Shown one piece after another: positions 34,136 to 43,660 of a stretch of 64,000 nt of DNA. The stretch covers positions 3,162,001-3,226,000 of the forward strand of contig NZ_CP042432.1 in NCBI RefSeq assembly GCF_008033235.1, given 5' to 3'. Made by a program: the position numbers and the translations under genes. Under the pieces are notes generated by a model, which saw only the letters and a program-made list of their open reading frames with translations, was not told where the DNA came from and ran no database searches. The first letter of the stretch is position 1, and each line of letters begins with the position of its first letter. This stretch comes from Anseongella ginsenosidimutans (GTDB lineage: Bacteria > Bacteroidota > Bacteroidia > Sphingobacteriales > Sphingobacteriaceae).

Positions 34136-34172
34136 ATTGGTATGCTCCGGAGGGGAGTTTTCATTTTAAGAT

Positions 34173-35159
34173 ATGAAAGAAATTCTGCGCCATTTATTTG
34201 AACATCGTAACCTGAACAGAGAGGAAGCCAGGCGGGTACTGGTGGAGATTTCGAGCGGAAAGCATAATCATTCCCAGATCGCCGCATTTATGACCGTATA
34301 CTGTATGCGCAGCATTACGGTAGAGGAACTCGGAGGTTTCAGGGATGCCATGCTGGAGCTGTGCCTTCGGGCCGACCTGAGTGAGTACGAAGGGATTGAT
34401 ATTGTAGGGACCGGAGGCGACGGTAAAAACACCTTTAATATTTCTACGCTGACTTCATTTGTTGTGGCTGGCGCCGGCTACCACGTGACCAAGCATGGAA
34501 ATTATGGAGTCAGCTCTGTTTCCGGCTCATCCAATGTACTGGAAAAACTAGGCTATACTTTTTCCAATGATATTGACCGGTTAAGGAGCGACCTGGACAA
34601 ATCAGGGATTTGCTTCCTGCACGCGCCCCTTTTTCATCCTTCTATGAAGAATGTAGGCCCCATCAGGAAGGAACTGGGAATAAAGACATTTTTCAATATG
34701 CTGGGCCCCCTGGCCAATCCTTCCTTTCCAAAACACCAATTCCTTGGAGTGCTGAACCTGGAACTGGCACGCCTGTACAACTACATTAATCAGCATCACG
34801 ATATAAACTACGCCATTATTCATGCCCTGGACGGGTATGATGAAATATCGCTGACTGGCCCTTTTAAAATGTACTCCAATTCCGGTGAAGCGGTTTATCA
34901 ACCGTCCGACCTGGGATTGAGCGCCGTAAAGGCATCAGCCATTTACGGGGGGGATTCCATTGATGCGGCCGCGGCCATGTTCCGCCGGATCCTTGAAGGA
35001 GAAGGGACGGAAGAACAGGAAAATGTGGTCATCGCCAACGCGGCCATGGCCATCCGTTTAATTGAAAAAGAAAAAAGCATTGCTGATTGCGTGGCAGCGG
35101 CAGCCGAAAGCCTGCGCTCCGGGAAAGCGCGTGAAGTTCTTAAAAAATTAGTTTCCTGA
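34173..35159 (+). CDS. trpD: Anthranilate phosphoribosyltransferase
   Basis: Transfers phosphoribose from PRPP to anthranilate, the second step of tryptophan synthesis. The 328-residue protein has the glycine-rich VGTGGDGKNTFNIST PRPP-binding loop, KHGNYGVSSVSGSSNVLE, and the HPSMKNVGPIRKELG and FNMLGPLANP signatures. It is the first structural gene after the leader, with trpF starting 1 bp after its stop. There is no fused trpG domain. Confidence 0.95.
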   Translation: MKEILRHLFEHRNLNREEARRVLVEISSGKHNHSQIAAFMTVYCMRSITVEELGGFRDAMLELCLRADLSEYEGIDIVGTGGDGKNTFNISTLTSFVVAGAGYHVTKHGNYGVSSVSGSSNVLEKLGYTFSNDIDRLRSDLDKSGICFLHAPLFHPSMKNVGPIRKELGIKTFFNMLGPLANPSFPKHQFLGVLNLELARLYNYINQHHDINYAIIHALDGYDEISLTGPFKMYSNSGEAVYQPSDLGLSAVKASAIYGGDSIDAAAAMFRRILEGEGTEEQENVVIANAAMAIRLIEKEKSIADCVAAAAESLRSGKAREVLKKLVS

Positions 35160-35160
35160 G

Positions 35161-35793
35161 ATGCCTTTGAAAATTAAAATATGCGGCATGCGGGGAGCGG
35201 AAAACATCCGCGAAGCGGCTATTCTCCGTCCGGACTATATGGGTTTTATTTATTACCGGAAATCCCCGCGTTACGTGGGCGATAATTTCAAGCCGGTATG
35301 GGGCCCGGAAATGGAAGGGGTCCGGAAGACGGCCGTCTTTGTTAATGAACCGCTTGAATCGGTTCAGGAAATCGTTAACTGCCTGCAATTTGAAGCCGTG
35401 CAATTACATGGCGAAGAATCGCCGGCTTACTGCGGGGAGTTAAAGCAGGCAGGCATGGAAGTACTAAAAGCCTTTGGTATAGCTCCGGGCTTTGATTTCC
35501 GGCAGCTGGAAGCCTATGAACAGGTTGCGGATTTTTTTTTATTTGATGCAAAGACCAGCGCCTACGGCGGAAGCGGAAAAAGCTTTGCCTGGGAGCAACT
35601 CATGGAATACACTGGTTCCAAACCTTTCTTTTTAAGCGGAGGGCTCGATACGGATAACGTGAAGCTAGCGGTGGACGCGGCCGCCGAGCTGCCCTTATAT
35701 GCACTGGACCTGAACAGCCGGTTTGAATCGGCGCCGGGAGTAAAGAATATTCAAAAATTAACGGAAGCGATCAGATTGATAAAACAACCTTAA
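35161..35793 (+). CDS. trpF: Phosphoribosylanthranilate isomerase
   Basis: Carries out the Amadori isomerisation of phosphoribosylanthranilate. The 210-residue TIM-barrel protein starts with the family KICGMR motif, where the cysteine is the general base, and has FVNEP, LHGEE, FLFDAK and the phosphate-binding SGGLDTDNV. It is directly after trpD; trpC, which normally precedes trpF and performs the next step, is absent, and this is not a TrpC-TrpF fusion as the length is that of TrpF alone. Confidence 0.94.
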   Translation: MPLKIKICGMRGAENIREAAILRPDYMGFIYYRKSPRYVGDNFKPVWGPEMEGVRKTAVFVNEPLESVQEIVNCLQFEAVQLHGEESPAYCGELKQAGMEVLKAFGIAPGFDFRQLEAYEQVADFFLFDAKTSAYGGSGKSFAWEQLMEYTGSKPFFLSGGLDTDNVKLAVDAAAELPLYALDLNSRFESAPGVKNIQKLTEAIRLIKQP

Positions 35794-35796
35794 AAA

Positions 35797-36990
35797 ATGA
35801 AGCTAGAAAATAAATACGGAGTGGATGAGCGAGGGTATTACGGGCGGTTCGGCGGAGCTTATATTCCCGAAATGCTTTATCCAAATATCCGGGAACTCCG
35901 GGAAAATTACCTGCAGATCATTAATGAAACGGGGTTTCGGAAAGAATTTGAAAACCTTTTGTCCGACTATGTAGGGCGCCCGACACCGCTTTACCTGGCA
36001 CAGCGCCTGAGCGAACATTACGGGACCAGCATTTACCTGAAACGGGAAGACCTGAATCATACCGGCGCCCATAAGATCAATAATACCATCGGGCAGATAC
36101 TGCTTGCGGAAAAACTCGGAAAGAAGCGGATCATCGCCGAAACCGGGGCCGGCCAGCACGGGGTGGCCACTGCTACGGTTTGCGCGCTGCGCGGCCTGGA
36201 ATGCGTAGTATATATGGGAGAAATCGATATGCAGCGGCAGGCTCCCAATGTCGCCAGGATGAAAATGCTTGGGGCAGAAGTGGTTCCCGCCACCTGCGGA
36301 AGCAAGACCCTGAAAGACGCCACAAACGAGGCGCTTCGGGACTGGATAAATAATCCGGTGGATACGCACTACATTATAGGCTCGGTTGTGGGGCCGCATC
36401 CTTATCCCGATATGGTGGCCCGTTTCCAATCGGTGATCAGCCGGGAAATCAGGCAGCAACTGCTTGATAAGACCGGAAGTGAACTACCTGACCATATCAT
36501 TGCCTGCGTAGGTGGGGGAAGCAACGCTATGGGCGCTTTCTATCACTTCCTGGATGAGGAGCAGGTAAAACTGACCGGCGTGGAAGCAGGCGGCGAAGGC
36601 GTCAATTCCGGAAAATCGGCGGCCACTACGGTGCTGGGAAAGGACGGGATCATTCACGGGAGCCGCTCCCTGCTGATGCAAACAGAGGACGGCCAGATCG
36701 TAGAGCCCCATTCCGTTTCCGCCGGGCTGGATTATCCCGGCATCGGGCCCCAGCACGCCCACCTGCACGATACCGGCCGGGTTAAGTTCGTGAACATCAC
36801 CGACAGGGAAGCGATGGAGGCAGGTTTGCTGCTTTGCAAACTGGAAGGAATTATTCCGGCGATAGAATCATCGCATGCCCTTGCATGGCTCGAAAAAATG
36901 GAATTCAGGGACAGCGAATCCATTGTGATCTCACTGTCGGGCAGGGGAGATAAAGACCTTCAAACCTATATTGACTATTTTAAATTATGA
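35797..36990 (+). CDS. trpB: Tryptophan synthase subunit beta
   Basis: Condenses indole with serine using PLP. The 397-residue protein has the PLP lysine in the HTGAHKINN motif, the [15 protein letters not shown] segment, the phosphate loop [12 protein letters not shown] and [14 protein letters not shown]. It is a TrpB1-type enzyme of usual length. It starts 3 bp after trpF and its stop overlaps trpA by 4 bp, so alpha and beta subunits should be made in near-equal amounts. Confidence 0.97.
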   Translation: MKLENKYGVDERGYYGRFGGAYIPEMLYPNIRELRENYLQIINETGFRKEFENLLSDYVGRPTPLYLAQRLSEHYGTSIYLKREDLNHTGAHKINNTIGQILLAEKLGKKRIIAETGAGQHGVATATVCALRGLECVVYMGEIDMQRQAPNVARMKMLGAEVVPATCGSKTLKDATNEALRDWINNPVDTHYIIGSVVGPHPYPDMVARFQSVISREIRQQLLDKTGSELPDHIIACVGGGSNAMGAFYHFLDEEQVKLTGVEAGGEGVNSGKSAATTVLGKDGIIHGSRSLLMQTEDGQIVEPHSVSAGLDYPGIGPQHAHLHDTGRVKFVNITDREAMEAGLLLCKLEGIIPAIESSHALAWLEKMEFRDSESIVISLSGRGDKDLQTYIDYFKL

Positions 36991-37763
36991 ACCGCATCAC
37001 TGAACTTTTCAAGAAAAAATCCGGACCGGTCCTCTCCATCTACTACACGGCCGGGTATCCCGGTCTCAACGATACGCTGCTGATCGCCAAAAGCCTGGAA
37101 GAAGCCGGCGCTGATATGCTGGAAATTGGTTTCCCTTTTTCAGATCCTCTCGCGGACGGTCCCGTAATACAGCATAGTAGTGAAGTGGCTTTAAAGAATG
37201 GCATGAGCCTCCGGGCGCTTTTCGGCCAGCTGAAGGCCTTGCGGGAAGAAGTGAATATACCGGTGCTGCTGATGGGTTACCTGAACCCGGTGATTCAATA
37301 CGGGATGGAAAAGTTTTGCGCTTCCTGTGAGGAATGCGGTATTGACGGACTGATACTTCCCGATCTGCCAATGGCCGAATACGAAGAAACCTACCAGGAA
37401 TTGTTCCGGAGCCATCACCTCAGCAATATTTTCCTGGTGACCCCTGAAAGCAGCGAGGAGCGTATCCGGAAAATTGATGGCCTTAGCGAAGGTTTTGTTT
37501 ACGCCTTGTCCTCCTCTTCAACTACGGGAAAAAATATGGCATCTTCGGACCGCACCGAAGCTTATTTTGAGAAGCTGCGTTCCCTTGAACTGCGGAATCC
37601 GTTGATGATAGGTTTTGGGGTAAGCGACCGGGAAAGTTTTCAAAAAGTAGTATCTTACGCCCGGGGAGCGATTATTGGCAGTGCATTTATCCGCCTGCTC
37701 GAGAAAGAAGGAGCTGGCGCTGAGGCCATTCACGGCTTTGTCAGGTCCGTGCTTGGCCGCTGA
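36987..37763 (+). CDS. trpA: Tryptophan synthase subunit alpha
   Basis: Cleaves indole-3-glycerol phosphate to indole, which is channelled to TrpB. The 258-residue TIM-barrel protein has the catalytic Glu in [16 protein letters not shown] (about residue 46) and the catalytic Asp in [13 protein letters not shown]; the closing phosphate motif is GFGVSDRES and GAIIGSAFI. It overlaps trpB by 4 bp and ends the trpD-F-B-A run. Confidence 0.96.
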   Translation: MNRITELFKKKSGPVLSIYYTAGYPGLNDTLLIAKSLEEAGADMLEIGFPFSDPLADGPVIQHSSEVALKNGMSLRALFGQLKALREEVNIPVLLMGYLNPVIQYGMEKFCASCEECGIDGLILPDLPMAEYEETYQELFRSHHLSNIFLVTPESSEERIRKIDGLSEGFVYALSSSSTTGKNMASSDRTEAYFEKLRSLELRNPLMIGFGVSDRESFQKVVSYARGAIIGSAFIRLLEKEGAGAEAIHGFVRSVLGR

Positions 37764-37797
37764 TTTCCGCTCCCACTTCAAGGCAAAATTATACTAA

Positions 37798-38988
37798 ATG
37801 GCGACAACAACCCCTAAATCCGTTATTTTAAAACCCTTTCTCAAATTCCTTCGCACGGAGCAGGCTTCCGGCGTGATCCTGATCTGCTGCACGGTGTTTT
37901 CGATTATCATGGCCAATAGCGGAGCGGGTGAAGGCTACCTGGAATTCTGGGAAACGCATATCGGAATTTACGCGGGCGCTTTCAGCCTGGACCATTCCAT
38001 CCTGCACTGGATCAACGACGGCCTTATGGCTATCTTTTTCCTGGTTGTTGGAATGGAGATAAAACGGGAGGTTGCCCAGGGGGAACTTTCCTCCTTTAAA
38101 AAAGCGTTATTGCCGGTAATAGCAGCGCTGGGAGGGATGCTTGTGCCGGCATTGCTGTATGTACTGTTCAACAGCGGGGGCGCGTACCAGCACGGCTGGG
38201 GAATTCCGATGGCTACCGATATCGCCTTTGCCCTGGGTGTTTTATCGCTTCTCGGCGGAAGGGCCCCCATGAGCCTGAAAGTTTTTTTAATGGCGCTTGC
38301 GGTAATTGATGACCTGGGCGCCATCCTGGTAATTGCCATATTCTACAACCAGGGAGTCGTCCTGCCTAATCTTATCATTGCCCTGGGCATATTCGTCCTC
38401 TTACTGATCCTTAACCGGCTGAAAGTCACCAGCCGGATTCCATATTTGCTGGGAGGAATTGTCATGTGGTATTTTATGCATTCTTCCGGTATTCATGCCA
38501 CTATTGCCGGCGTTCTGCTGGCCTTTACCATTCCCATGAAATCAGCCGATCCGGGCTATTCTCCCCTGGTAGAGCTGGAAGGCAACCTGCATAGTTTTTC
38601 TTCCTTTTTTATTATGCCTTTGTTTGCGCTTGCCAATACTGCCATTGTGATCAGCGGGGATCTCGGTGAAATTTTCGGAAGCGATTTGAATCATGGCATC
38701 ATGGCCGGGCTCGTTTTCGGGAAAGTGATTGGCATTGTTGGTTTTACTTACCTGGCGGCAAAGACCGGCATCGCGGTGTTACCTTCAAAAGCCACCTTTG
38801 GAAAAATGGCCGGGCTTGGTTTCCTGGGTGGAATAGGTTTTACTATGTCCATATTTATTTCCGTCCTTGCGTTTACGGAACCTGAATTTCAAACGGAAGC
38901 AAAAGTATCCATACTGGCAGCCTCCCTCATCTCCGGCCTCCTCGGCTTTTTCATACTAAAAAATGCGAGCGCCGGGTCAGAAGAATAA
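37798..38988 (+). CDS. nhaA: Na+/H+ antiporter NhaA
   Basis: An inner-membrane antiporter exporting Na+ in exchange for protons. The 396-residue protein has the expected ~12 membrane helices; the ion-binding acid pair is in LAVIDDLGAI, with another conserved Asp in PMATDIAFALG, and the C-terminal GGIGFTMSIFI motif is present. It lies 34 bp after trpA on the same strand, so some read-through from the trp operon is possible but functionally unrelated. Confidence 0.95.
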   Translation: MATTTPKSVILKPFLKFLRTEQASGVILICCTVFSIIMANSGAGEGYLEFWETHIGIYAGAFSLDHSILHWINDGLMAIFFLVVGMEIKREVAQGELSSFKKALLPVIAALGGMLVPALLYVLFNSGGAYQHGWGIPMATDIAFALGVLSLLGGRAPMSLKVFLMALAVIDDLGAILVIAIFYNQGVVLPNLIIALGIFVLLLILNRLKVTSRIPYLLGGIVMWYFMHSSGIHATIAGVLLAFTIPMKSADPGYSPLVELEGNLHSFSSFFIMPLFALANTAIVISGDLGEIFGSDLNHGIMAGLVFGKVIGIVGFTYLAAKTGIAVLPSKATFGKMAGLGFLGGIGFTMSIFISVLAFTEPEFQTEAKVSILAASLISGLLGFFILKNASAGSEE

Positions 38989-39013
38989 TTCCGCATGTAA
39001 AAGACGGAATAGA

Positions 39014-39634
39014 CTAAAGGAAGACGGAAGGATCTCCTTTTCCACGCCGCAGCACTTCTACTTCCCCGGAAGTGAAGTCGATCACCGTAGAAGCTTCATT
39101 TCCGCCGTAGCCGCCGTCAATAACCATATCCACCAGCGATGCATACTTTTCGTAGATAAGTTCAGGATCGGTGGAATACTCGATTATTTCATCGTCGTCG
39201 CGAATGGATGTGGAAATGACCGGGTTTCCCAACCCTTCCACAATGCAGCGGGCAATCTTATTATCCGGAACGCGGATACCGACCGTCTTCTTTTTATTGT
39301 TTAACAGTTTGGGCACCTGGTTATTGGCATTCAAAATAAATGTAAAGGGGCCCGGCAGCACTTTTTTCAGTATCCTGAAAGTGCTGTTGTCTATGGGTTT
39401 ACAATAATCTGCCAGGTGACGCAGGTCCTGGCAGATAAAAGAGAGCTGTGCCTTTTCCGGCCGGACGCCTTTAATGCGGCATACCCGTTCAATGGCCTTC
39501 TGGTTGGTGATATCGCAACCCAGGCCATAGACGGTATCGGTAGGATAAATGATCACCCCGCCCTTTTTCAGGCATTCAACAACGGTGTCAATATGCCGCT
39601 CGGGCGGGTTCTCCGGATGGATCTTTATAAGCAT
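39014..39634 (-). CDS. L-threonylcarbamoyladenylate synthase family (Sua5/YciO/YrdC)
   Basis: A 206-residue YrdC-domain protein, expected to make threonylcarbamoyl-AMP for the t6A37 tRNA modification, or to be the YciO paralogue of less certain role. Motifs are YPTDTVYGLGCDI at about residues 31-43, KRxR-type KGVRPEKAQLSF, and PGPFTFIL, with VGIRVPDN. The lack of a C-terminal Sua5 domain and the sequence around KAQLSF lean to the YciO side. Its end is 25 bp from the convergent nhaA. Confidence 0.87.
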   Translation of the reverse strand: MLIKIHPENPPERHIDTVVECLKKGGVIIYPTDTVYGLGCDITNQKAIERVCRIKGVRPEKAQLSFICQDLRHLADYCKPIDNSTFRILKKVLPGPFTFILNANNQVPKLLNNKKKTVGIRVPDNKIARCIVEGLGNPVISTSIRDDDEIIEYSTDPELIYEKYASLVDMVIDGGYGGNEASTVIDFTSGEVEVLRRGKGDPSVFL

Positions 39635-39681
39635 TGTTCTGCGCGTTTAAACGCCTGCAGAAGCACTAGTGTTGCGATCCA

Positions 39682-40875
39682 CTAATTTTTTAAAACTTCC
39701 GTAACAAGGTCAGCGGCTTCCTGGAGCGCAATGGCCGAGTAAACCTGGAGGCCGGACTCGTCAATCAGTTTCTTTGCTTCTTCGGCGTTAGTTCCCTGTA
39801 AACGGACAATAATAGGTACTTTAATATCGCCAATGTTCTGGTAAGCGTCAATTACGCCCTGGGCGACCCGGTCACAGCGAACTATCCCTCCGAAAATATT
39901 GATCAGGATCGCCTTTACGTTAGGATCCTGCAGGATAATATGAAAAGCAGCTTCCACCGTTTTCGCGCTGGCCGTTCCTCCTACGTCCAGGAAGTTAGCA
40001 GGTTCACCACCGGCAAGCTTGATGATATCCATGGTTGCCATGGCAAGGCCTGCACCGTTTACCATACATCCCACGTTACCGTCCAGCTTCACGTAATTAA
40101 GGTTGGATTTTCCCGCTTCCACTTCTGTGGGGTCCTCTTCCGCCAGGTCACGCATGGCCGCATAGTCAGGATGACGATACAATGCATTATCATCCAGGTT
40201 GACCTTGGCGTCCACCGCCATTATTTTATCATCGGAGGTTTTCAGTACCGGGTTTATCTCGAAAAGGGAAGAGTCGGTTCCTTCATAAGCCTTGTACAGG
40301 GCGCTTACAAATTTTACCATTTCTTTAAAGGCAGCGCCTTCCAACCCGAAATTAAAGGCAACCTTGCGGGCCTGAAAAGCCTGCAGTCCTACTTTGGGAT
40401 CCACTTCTTCTTTAAATATCTTATCGGGTGTTTTGGCGGCCACTTCTTCAATGTCCATTCCGCCTTCGGGCGAATACATGATAATATTGCGGCCGGTAGC
40501 GCGGTCCAGCAGCACGCTCATGTAAAACTCCTTATGTTCACTGGCTCCCGGGTAATACACATCCTGGGCGATCAGTACCTTATTTACTTTCTTGCCTTCG
40601 GGGCCGGTCTGGGGAGTTACCAACTGCATGCCAATGATCTTTGCAGCCTTTTCCTGCACTTCTTCCAGGGACTTGGCAAGCTTCACTCCACCTCCTTTTC
40701 CTCTTCCTCCGGCATGGATTTGCGCCTTCACTACCCACCAGCCGGTGCCGGTCTGTTCTTTTAAGGTGCTTGCCGCTTCAACTGCTTGTTCCGGAGTTTC
40801 CGCTACGATGCCTTCCTGGACGCGTACTCCGAAGCTTTTGAGAATTTCTTTACCCTGGTATTCGTGTATGTTCAT
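39682..40875 (-). CDS. sucC: Succinate-CoA ligase (ADP-forming) subunit beta
   Basis: The nucleotide-binding subunit of the TCA-cycle enzyme that makes ATP (or GTP) from succinyl-CoA. The 397-residue protein starts with MNIHEYQGKEIL, has an N-terminal ATP-grasp domain (KAQIHAGGRGKGGGVKL) and a C-terminal CoA-ligase domain with NGAGLAMATMD, LDVGGTAS and NIFGGIVRCD. The alpha subunit gene sucD is not adjacent in this window. Confidence 0.96.
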   Translation of the reverse strand: MNIHEYQGKEILKSFGVRVQEGIVAETPEQAVEAASTLKEQTGTGWWVVKAQIHAGGRGKGGGVKLAKSLEEVQEKAAKIIGMQLVTPQTGPEGKKVNKVLIAQDVYYPGASEHKEFYMSVLLDRATGRNIIMYSPEGGMDIEEVAAKTPDKIFKEEVDPKVGLQAFQARKVAFNFGLEGAAFKEMVKFVSALYKAYEGTDSSLFEINPVLKTSDDKIMAVDAKVNLDDNALYRHPDYAAMRDLAEEDPTEVEAGKSNLNYVKLDGNVGCMVNGAGLAMATMDIIKLAGGEPANFLDVGGTASAKTVEAAFHIILQDPNVKAILINIFGGIVRCDRVAQGVIDAYQNIGDIKVPIIVRLQGTNAEEAKKLIDESGLQVYSAIALQEAADLVTEVLKN

Positions 40876-41003
40876 TATAAAATGGAGAGTTTAAAAATTT
40901 ACATCTGTCCGCTGTGCTGCCGTACCCGGCGCGAGCGCTTCAAAAGTAAGATTATTGCGGCTATTATCAAATTTTTCCTATTCGGGCGTTCATTTGCCGG
41001 TGA

Positions 41004-42380
41004 TCATTGCCCGGGGAAATAATGCCCGGCCGCCAGTACCAGCACCCAGTCACTTCCCCTGCCTGCCGAATGAGGTTTGAACTCCTTCGTTTTCCCGTCA
41101 TTAGTAAAGGAATTGACCGGCCAGTACCGCCCGTCTCGGGGGTTATACCACCGGGCCTCTATATCCGGAGCCTTTAGCCTGGAAAGATCAATATTCAAGG
41201 CCTTTCCGTAAGGTGTATATGCCAGCAACACATCTCCTTCCGAAGAAACAGCGGCCACCTGGTGGGCAGGCCCGTCCGGGTTCTCACCCTTTATCGCTGA
41301 CTGGTCGGGCACCAGGTTCTGCCAGGGAAAGGTTTCAAACAATCGACGCATAAATCCTGCCTGGAACGCTCCCGGGTGGTCCAGCGCAAAGCGCCAGCTG
41401 GTGCGTGCGAATGACACAGGCTCCCTGTGGGAATCCAGCATTTGCCAGATATTATGATTCCCGTACGTATGCCCGCAAGCCCCTGAAAGCATGCTCCAAT
41501 AGCCTGATCTCCTGGAATCAAAAGAATCAAACCAGCCTAGTTCCTCTGGTTTCCAGCCCACGGGATGGTCTTCATAATTCGGCTCAGAATCAAGTACCGG
41601 TTTAGTTGGCGATAAATTATAGTTGTGGATCAGGGTCTTATAATTTTGTATATCCCTTGCTCCGTGACCGGATTGGAAAGTATTGAAGGCCAGCCAGTCC
41701 TTTTTATGAAACCACTTGGATGATCCTGAGCCCCCCTGGGGATGATAAGTCAGTAATTGCCTGTCCCCGGTTCCTTCCCGGATCCCTTTCGCCATGGCAT
41801 CCCAGATGGCGATATGTGTTTCATTATCGGGATTCCGATCTCCTCCGAGTATCCAGATGATGGGATCGTTCTTATATCTTTCACCCAGGAATTTCCCGTA
41901 TATATATGCGTTCTCCGGAGTGAAGACCTCCGGCCCCATGCCCCAGCGTTTTACCACTTTATCACCCCATGTAGGCAACATTCCTATAAAGAGACCAAGT
42001 TTCGCGGCTTTGTTTACGATAAAATCAACATGCTTAAAATAAGCTTCATTGGGCCGTGCAGGATCATCTTCTATCAGCGGTATCTCGCCATAAGGATTGG
42101 GTGCGTGAAGGCCGTCAAATTCTGCCAGAACGACAGCTTGTATTACAGTGAACCCTTTTTCCGCCCGGTTTTCGAGGTAATAGGCAGCTTCCTGCCGGTT
42201 AAGCCGGTGGAATAGTTCCCAGGCCGTATCACCCAGCCAGAAAAAGGGCTTTCCGTTATCGTACTCAAGAAAACGCTCGTTTTCACTTACCCTGAGCTGC
42301 TGGGCAGTATTTTTGAGAGGCGTTAAAAATAAACTGCCCAGGAGAAGCAAGGGCAGAAGTGGGGTAATTTTTATTTTCAT
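41004..42380 (-). CDS. GH140/DUF4038-type exported glycoside hydrolase
   Basis: A 458-residue exported protein with a signal peptide (residues 1-26), an N-terminal TIM-barrel with the DUF4038 signatures (NGKPFFWLGDTAWELFHRL, IIWILGGDRNPD, LDSEPNYED) and a C-terminal beta-sandwich domain with the YNPRDG motif typical of the putative collagen-binding domain in these proteins. Characterised GH140 members are apiosidases acting on pectic side chains. The neighbourhood has no other pectin genes, so the substrate is inferred from family only. Confidence 0.83.
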   Translation of the reverse strand: MKIKITPLLPLLLLGSLFLTPLKNTAQQLRVSENERFLEYDNGKPFFWLGDTAWELFHRLNRQEAAYYLENRAEKGFTVIQAVVLAEFDGLHAPNPYGEIPLIEDDPARPNEAYFKHVDFIVNKAAKLGLFIGMLPTWGDKVVKRWGMGPEVFTPENAYIYGKFLGERYKNDPIIWILGGDRNPDNETHIAIWDAMAKGIREGTGDRQLLTYHPQGGSGSSKWFHKKDWLAFNTFQSGHGARDIQNYKTLIHNYNLSPTKPVLDSEPNYEDHPVGWKPEELGWFDSFDSRRSGYWSMLSGACGHTYGNHNIWQMLDSHREPVSFARTSWRFALDHPGAFQAGFMRRLFETFPWQNLVPDQSAIKGENPDGPAHQVAAVSSEGDVLLAYTPYGKALNIDLSRLKAPDIEARWYNPRDGRYWPVNSFTNDGKTKEFKPHSAGRGSDWVLVLAAGHYFPGQ

Positions 42381-42444
42381 TTTTTATCCGTTTGGTTCGA
42401 TAATTCCATTGCCCGGGAAACCCCGTTCCTTAAGCGGCGAAATC

Positions 42445-42527
42445 TCAATGACTATTGTTGCAGCACTACCGCTCGTGCTTCAGGTTTCCTTTACTGATCA
42501 AGAAATCAATGATCATTGTTGCAGTAC
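42445..42527. repeat. Imperfect direct repeat pair, 22 bp
   Basis: tcaatgactattgttgcagc (42445 on, to 42466) recurs as tcaatgatcattgttgcagt (42506 to 42527) with few changes and a 61-bp period, in the 180-bp gap between ribD and the GH140 gene. Each copy has a TGATCA/TGACTA-like dyad core. It could be a pair of regulator sites for the GH140 gene. Confidence 0.4.
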
Positions 42528-42560
42528 GGCCCTGGCTGATTTCGTTGCCTACAAACAAGA

Positions 42561-43628
42561 TCATCCGGCGTCCGGCCGCTTCCGCTTATTCCGGTAAATC
42601 ACCAGCTTGTCAGGGCCCACTTGTTTCTCTTCCACCAGGCTTCCATAAATATGCGGCGCCGGAATTCCTTCGGGAAGGTCTGCTGCGCCGGTGAATATCC
42701 TGGCTTCGTCCCATAGGTTGCTTTTAATAAAAGCATCCAGCGTCTTCGCGCCCCCTTCGATTATAAGTGACTGCACATCCATCAGGTATAGCTGGTACAG
42801 CGAAAACTGGGGGAAATAAAAATTGAAATTTTCAACTTCCAGGTAATGCACCGCGCCCACTGCATCTGTTTTCACCGCGTTAAAAACAAGGGTTTTTTCC
42901 GTCTGGTCAAAGAGTTTCAGGGAAGAAGGGAGCGACAGATCCCGGTCAATGGCGATCCGGAGAGGGTTCCTTCCGCTCCATTCCCTTACCGTCAATTGGG
43001 GGTCGTCTGCCAGGGCTGTCCGGTAACCTACCATTACCGCGTCCTCTTCGCTGCGCCAGCGATGTACCAGCTGGCGGGAAAAGGGAGAGGTGATCCAGTA
43101 GCGAGCCCCGTCAAGAGGTGCAAAATAGCCGTTTCGCGTTTGAGCCCACTTGAGAATGACATAAGGCCTTCTTTCCGTTTGAAAAGTGACAAATCGCCTG
43201 TTCAGCTCAAGGCAGGCGGCCTCTAGAATACCTGTTCTTACCCTGACACCAGCGGCGAGCAATTTTTCAATTCCTTTTCCCGCTACCTTTTCATGAGGGT
43301 CAGGGCAGCCGATTACTACTTCCGGAATGCCGTGCCGGATAATCAGGTCCGCACAGGGAGGTGTTTTTCCCTGGTGGGCACAGGGTTCCAGGTTTACATA
43401 CATGACCGCCTCTTTTAATATTTTTTCCGCATCCGGGTACTTCTCCAGCACCTGGCCAATGGCGTTCACCTCGGCATGCGCTTCACCGTATTTCCGGTGC
43501 CAGCCTTCACCAATGATCTGGTTATTATGAAGGATCAGGGCGCCTACGATTGGGTTAGGGCTTACCTGTCCCAGGCCGTTTGCCGCCAGTTGCAGGCAGC
43601 GGTTCATGTACATCAGGTCTTCTTCCAC
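42561..43628 (-). CDS. ribD: Riboflavin biosynthesis bifunctional deaminase/reductase RibD
   Basis: Performs two consecutive riboflavin steps: deamination of the pyrimidine intermediate and reduction of its ribosyl chain. The N-terminal cytidine-deaminase-like domain has the zinc motif HAEVNAI and PCAHQGKTPPCADLI; the C-terminal reductase domain starts near residue 150 (RRPYVILKWAQT). The start is uncertain: a GTG at 43628 gives an N-terminus like other Bacteroidota RibD (355 residues); a TTG at 43655 and an ATG at 43613 are alternatives. It is divergent from prmC. Confidence 0.92.
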   Translation of the reverse strand: MEEDLMYMNRCLQLAANGLGQVSPNPIVGALILHNNQIIGEGWHRKYGEAHAEVNAIGQVLEKYPDAEKILKEAVMYVNLEPCAHQGKTPPCADLIIRHGIPEVVIGCPDPHEKVAGKGIEKLLAAGVRVRTGILEAACLELNRRFVTFQTERRPYVILKWAQTRNGYFAPLDGARYWITSPFSRQLVHRWRSEEDAVMVGYRTALADDPQLTVREWSGRNPLRIAIDRDLSLPSSLKLFDQTEKTLVFNAVKTDAVGAVHYLEVENFNFYFPQFSLYQLYLMDVQSLIIEGGAKTLDAFIKSNLWDEARIFTGAADLPEGIPAPHIYGSLVEEKQVGPDKLVIYRNKRKRPDAG

Positions 43629-43660
43629 CTTGCCAAAATAGTTATTTTTGCACAAAGATT

